Source: Opitutia bacterium UBA6410 (GTDB taxonomy: Bacteria > Verrucomicrobiota > Verrucomicrobiia > Opitutales > Intestinicryptomonadaceae). Taken from it: DNA of 42,421 nucleotides. Positions 40,223 through 42,421 of this stretch are shown here, one piece after another (the stretch's first letter is position 1; each line of letters begins with the position of its first letter). A program made the translations under genes and the position numbers. The stretch spans positions 41,994 through 84,414 of the forward strand of contig DJPO01000114.1 of the NCBI GenBank assembly GCA_002437405.1, given 5' to 3'. The notes beneath the pieces were generated by a model, which saw only the letters and a program-made list of their open reading frames with translations, made no database searches and was not told the DNA's origin.

Positions 40223-41419
40223 ATGACAACCGTAGAAAAATACGAAAAATACACCCTCCCGATGTTCGGCAAACGCACGTTCGAAGCCGTATCGGGCAAG
40301 GGCTGCGTGCTAACGGGCGCGGACGGGCGCAAATATCTGGACTTCGGCGCGGGAATCGCGGTCAACAGTCTCGGACACGCAAACGCGCGCTGGGTCAAGG
40401 CGGTCGCGGCGCAGGCGGCGACGCTCGCGCATTGCAGCAATTTGTACCTCACAAAACCGCACGCCGACCTCGCCGAAAAGCTCGTCGGGCTCATCGGAAA
40501 AGGCAAAGTCTTCTTCTGCAATTCGGGGACGGAAGCGAACGAGGCGCTCCTGAAGGCGGCGCGTCTGCACGGCGTGAAAGTCGCGGGCAAAGAGGGCGTC
40601 AAATACAGAGTCATAACGGCGGTCGACTCGTTCCACGGGCGCACGCTCGGGGCGGTTGCGGCAACGGCACAGGATAAAATCCAGCACAATTTTTCGCCGA
40701 TACTCGACGGTTTTTCGTACGCAAAATTCAACGATTTGGAGTCGTTCGAAAAGCAGATGGGCGACGACGTCGCGGCGGTGCTCGTCGAACCCGTTCAGGG
40801 CGAAAGCGGCGTAACTCCCGCGACGAAGGAATTTTTGAAGGGGTTGAAGGCTCTTTGCAAAAAGCACAACGCGCTTTTGTTCTTCGACGAAATCCAGTGC
40901 GGAGTCGGCAGATCGGGGGCGTTCCTCGCCTGCCAACGCTACGGGGTAAAGCCCGACGGCGTGTCGATGGCAAAGGGCATCGCGGGCGGCTTCCCGATGG
41001 GGGCGATTTGGCTCGACGACAAGTGCTCCGACCTCTTTACGGCGGGCTCGCACGGCTCGACGTTCGGCGGCAACCCGCTCGCGTGCGCGGCGGCGTTGGC
41101 GACATTGGAGGAATTCGAGCGCAAAGGACTGGTCGAAAACGCGAAAAAAATGGGCGAACTTCTCGCAAAGGGACTCGAGAAAATCGCGAAAAAGTATCCC
41201 TCGAAAATCGCGTGCGTGCGCGGTCTTGGGCTTATGCGCGCGGCGGTATTCAAGCCCGAATACGTCAACAAGGCAGTCTGCGACAAACTGCGCGAAAACG
41301 GACTGCTGCTCATTCCCGCGGGCGCGAATGCGCTGCGCTTCCTGCCCCCGCTTATCGTGAAGCCTGCGGAAGTCGAAAAGGCTCTCAAAATCTTCGAAAA
41401 AACAATTTCCCAACTCTAA
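40223..41419 (+). CDS. argD: Acetylornithine aminotransferase
   Basis: ArgD is a class III PLP-dependent transaminase converting N-acetylglutamate semialdehyde to N-acetylornithine. The 398 residues contain FCNSGTEANEALLKAAR (about 94-110), FHGRTLGAVAAT (about 135-146), the metal-free PLP block FDEIQCGVGRSG (about 218-229) and the Schiff-base lysine in SMAKGIAGGFPMGA (about 250-263). The length is standard. Starts 4 bases after argB and is followed by argF after 6. Members of this family can also serve lysine synthesis as succinyl-DAP aminotransferase; that is possible but not shown. Confidence 0.96.
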   Translation: MTTVEKYEKYTLPMFGKRTFEAVSGKGCVLTGADGRKYLDFGAGIAVNSLGHANARWVKAVAAQAATLAHCSNLYLTKPHADLAEKLVGLIGKGKVFFCNSGTEANEALLKAARLHGVKVAGKEGVKYRVITAVDSFHGRTLGAVAATAQDKIQHNFSPILDGFSYAKFNDLESFEKQMGDDVAAVLVEPVQGESGVTPATKEFLKGLKALCKKHNALLFFDEIQCGVGRSGAFLACQRYGVKPDGVSMAKGIAGGFPMGAIWLDDKCSDLFTAGSHGSTFGGNPLACAAALATLEEFERKGLVENAKKMGELLAKGLEKIAKKYPSKIACVRGLGLMRAAVFKPEYVNKAVCDKLRENGLLLIPAGANALRFLPPLIVKPAEVEKALKIFEKTISQL

Positions 41420-41425
41420 AAAACG

Positions 41426-42376
41426 ATGGTTAGATCATTCCTAAGAGACACAGACTTGACCCCCGCCGAAGCCGCGGAGGTATTCGCACTCGCCCACCGC
41501 TACAAGAAAATCCGTTCGGCGGGCTTGCTCGACGTTCTGCGCGGGCAAAGCTGGGGGCTGGTATTCTTCAAAAAGAGCACGCGCACGCGCCTTTCGTTCG
41601 AGGCGGGCATTTACGAACTCGGCGGACACCCGATGGTACTGCAGGCGGACGACCTCCAGATTTCGCGCGGCGAGACAATCGAGGACACCGCGAAAATCTT
41701 CGGCAGATTCCTCCACGGTGTCGTAATCCGCACGTTCGAGCAGGAAATGGTCGATTCGTTCGCGAAATATTCGGGGCTGCCCGTCGTCAACGCGCTCACC
41801 GATTTGCTCCACCCCTGCCAAAGCTATACCGATATGTTCACGATGATTGAACACTTCGGCAAAGGCTCGGAAGACCCCGAAAGTATCCGCGGCAAAAAGT
41901 TCGTGTTCTTCGGCGACACCGCCTGCAATATGGCATACTCGCTCGCATTGGCAGGCTCGATGTTCGGCGTTAAAGTCGTCCTCTGCGGGCCCGAGGAATT
42001 CCGCCCCACAGCGGAACTCGACGCCCTTTTCGACGCCGCCAAACTCCAAAAGAACTACGAATTTGTCTCCGACCCCAAAGCCGCCGCCGAAAACGCCGAC
42101 GTTTTCTACACCGACGTTTGGGTCAGCATGGGCAAGGAGGACGAAAAGGCGGAACGCATCAAGACAATGTCGCCGTATCAGGTGAACGAAAAGCTGCTCG
42201 CGCTCGGTTCGAAGGACTCCATTTTTATGCACTGCCTGCCCGCGCACGCAGGGGAGGAAGTTTCCGAAGGCGTCCTGCGCTCGGACAAGAGCATAGTCTT
42301 CGACCAAGCCGAAAACCGCCTGCACGTCCAGAAGGCGATAGTCAGCTGGCTGGTGAACAAAAACAGGCAGCAGTAG
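41426..42376 (+). CDS. argF: Ornithine carbamoyltransferase
   Basis: ArgF makes citrulline from ornithine and carbamoyl phosphate. The 316 residues show the carbamoyl-phosphate loop KKSTRTRLSFEAG (about 49-61), HPCQSYTD (about 129-136), FFGDTACNMAYSLALAG (about 157-173) and the ornithine-site HCLPA (about 268-272, the HCLP signature). No stop or frameshift interrupts it. It is the last visible gene of argCJBDF; argG and argH are not in the window. The 45 bases after the stop are AT-rich without an evident hairpin terminator. Assignment is secure, and family resemblance to other transcarbamoylases is excluded by HCLPA. Confidence 0.96.
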   Translation: MVRSFLRDTDLTPAEAAEVFALAHRYKKIRSAGLLDVLRGQSWGLVFFKKSTRTRLSFEAGIYELGGHPMVLQADDLQISRGETIEDTAKIFGRFLHGVVIRTFEQEMVDSFAKYSGLPVVNALTDLLHPCQSYTDMFTMIEHFGKGSEDPESIRGKKFVFFGDTACNMAYSLALAGSMFGVKVVLCGPEEFRPTAELDALFDAAKLQKNYEFVSDPKAAAENADVFYTDVWVSMGKEDEKAERIKTMSPYQVNEKLLALGSKDSIFMHCLPAHAGEEVSEGVLRSDKSIVFDQAENRLHVQKAIVSWLVNKNRQQ

Positions 42377-42421
42377 CCGCATACTTTTTTATTTTTTTGT
42401 TTCATAACACAAGGCGAATCC

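Overview
The window looks like a chromosomal segment of a Gram-negative bacterium, most plausibly Verrucomicrobiota (Opitutae-like). The evidence is a PEP-CTERM sorting signal, prepilin-type proteins carrying the DG-H motif common in the PVC group, Kdo synthesis (kdsA, hence an LPS outer membrane), menaquinone methylation, and G+C-rich codon use. The taxonomic call is an inference from gene content. Most of the window is core or housekeeping DNA. No prophage, IS element or CRISPR array is visible.

Layout. 1-8.6 kb is a surface-polysaccharide locus: a Wzy-like polymerase and Wzx-like flippase in conspicuously AT-rich DNA, then a secreted NodB-type deacetylase, a DUF2238 membrane protein, a second O-antigen-ligase-like protein, a putative lipoprotein and a PglC-type sugar-phosphate transferase. 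8.6-18 kb is informational and metabolic: a 47-codon small gene, rsmG, ndk, a pseudopilin, an RluA-type pseudouridine synthase, a secreted GH65-like enzyme, menG, a ClpX-like unfoldase lacking the zinc-binding domain, an HU/IHF protein and hisS. 18.2-19.5 kb is a PEP-CTERM surface protein whose promoter spacer contains a run of 13 G. 19.7-31.7 kb holds comM-like, pncC, a Lys-rich protein with a carbohydrate-binding-like domain, a PpiD-like chaperone, a MurU-AmgK-type fusion, kdsA-pyrG, a large prepilin and mgtE. 31.9-34 kb has a secreted esterase and a GH16 enzyme. 34-36 kb has the initiator tRNA, a DEDDh exonuclease and rplM-rpsI. 37-42.4 kb is the arginine operon argCJBDF.

How the genes work together. 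The first block, kdsA/pyrG (Kdo and CTP) and the MurU-AmgK fusion (sugar recycling for peptidoglycan) all serve the cell envelope. The PEP-CTERM protein, GH16, GH65-like and esterase genes point to a glycan-rich surface and extracellular glycan breakdown. argCJBDF encodes glutamate to citrulline by the acetyl-recycling (ArgJ) route, apart from the first acetylation if ArgJ is monofunctional.

Transcription signals are readable. Several genes have TTGACT/TTGACA -35 boxes with 16-18 bp spacers, and predicted leaders are very short (0-22 nt) without Shine-Dalgarno sequences. Against that background the G13 tract, which fills a 16 bp spacer, is the most notable observation. Others are the MurU-AmgK fusion, the ClpX variant, composition breaks inside two surface genes, two repeat-bearing spacers (21.9-22.25 kb and 35.9-37.0 kb), and an initiator tRNA with a non-canonical 29:41 pair.
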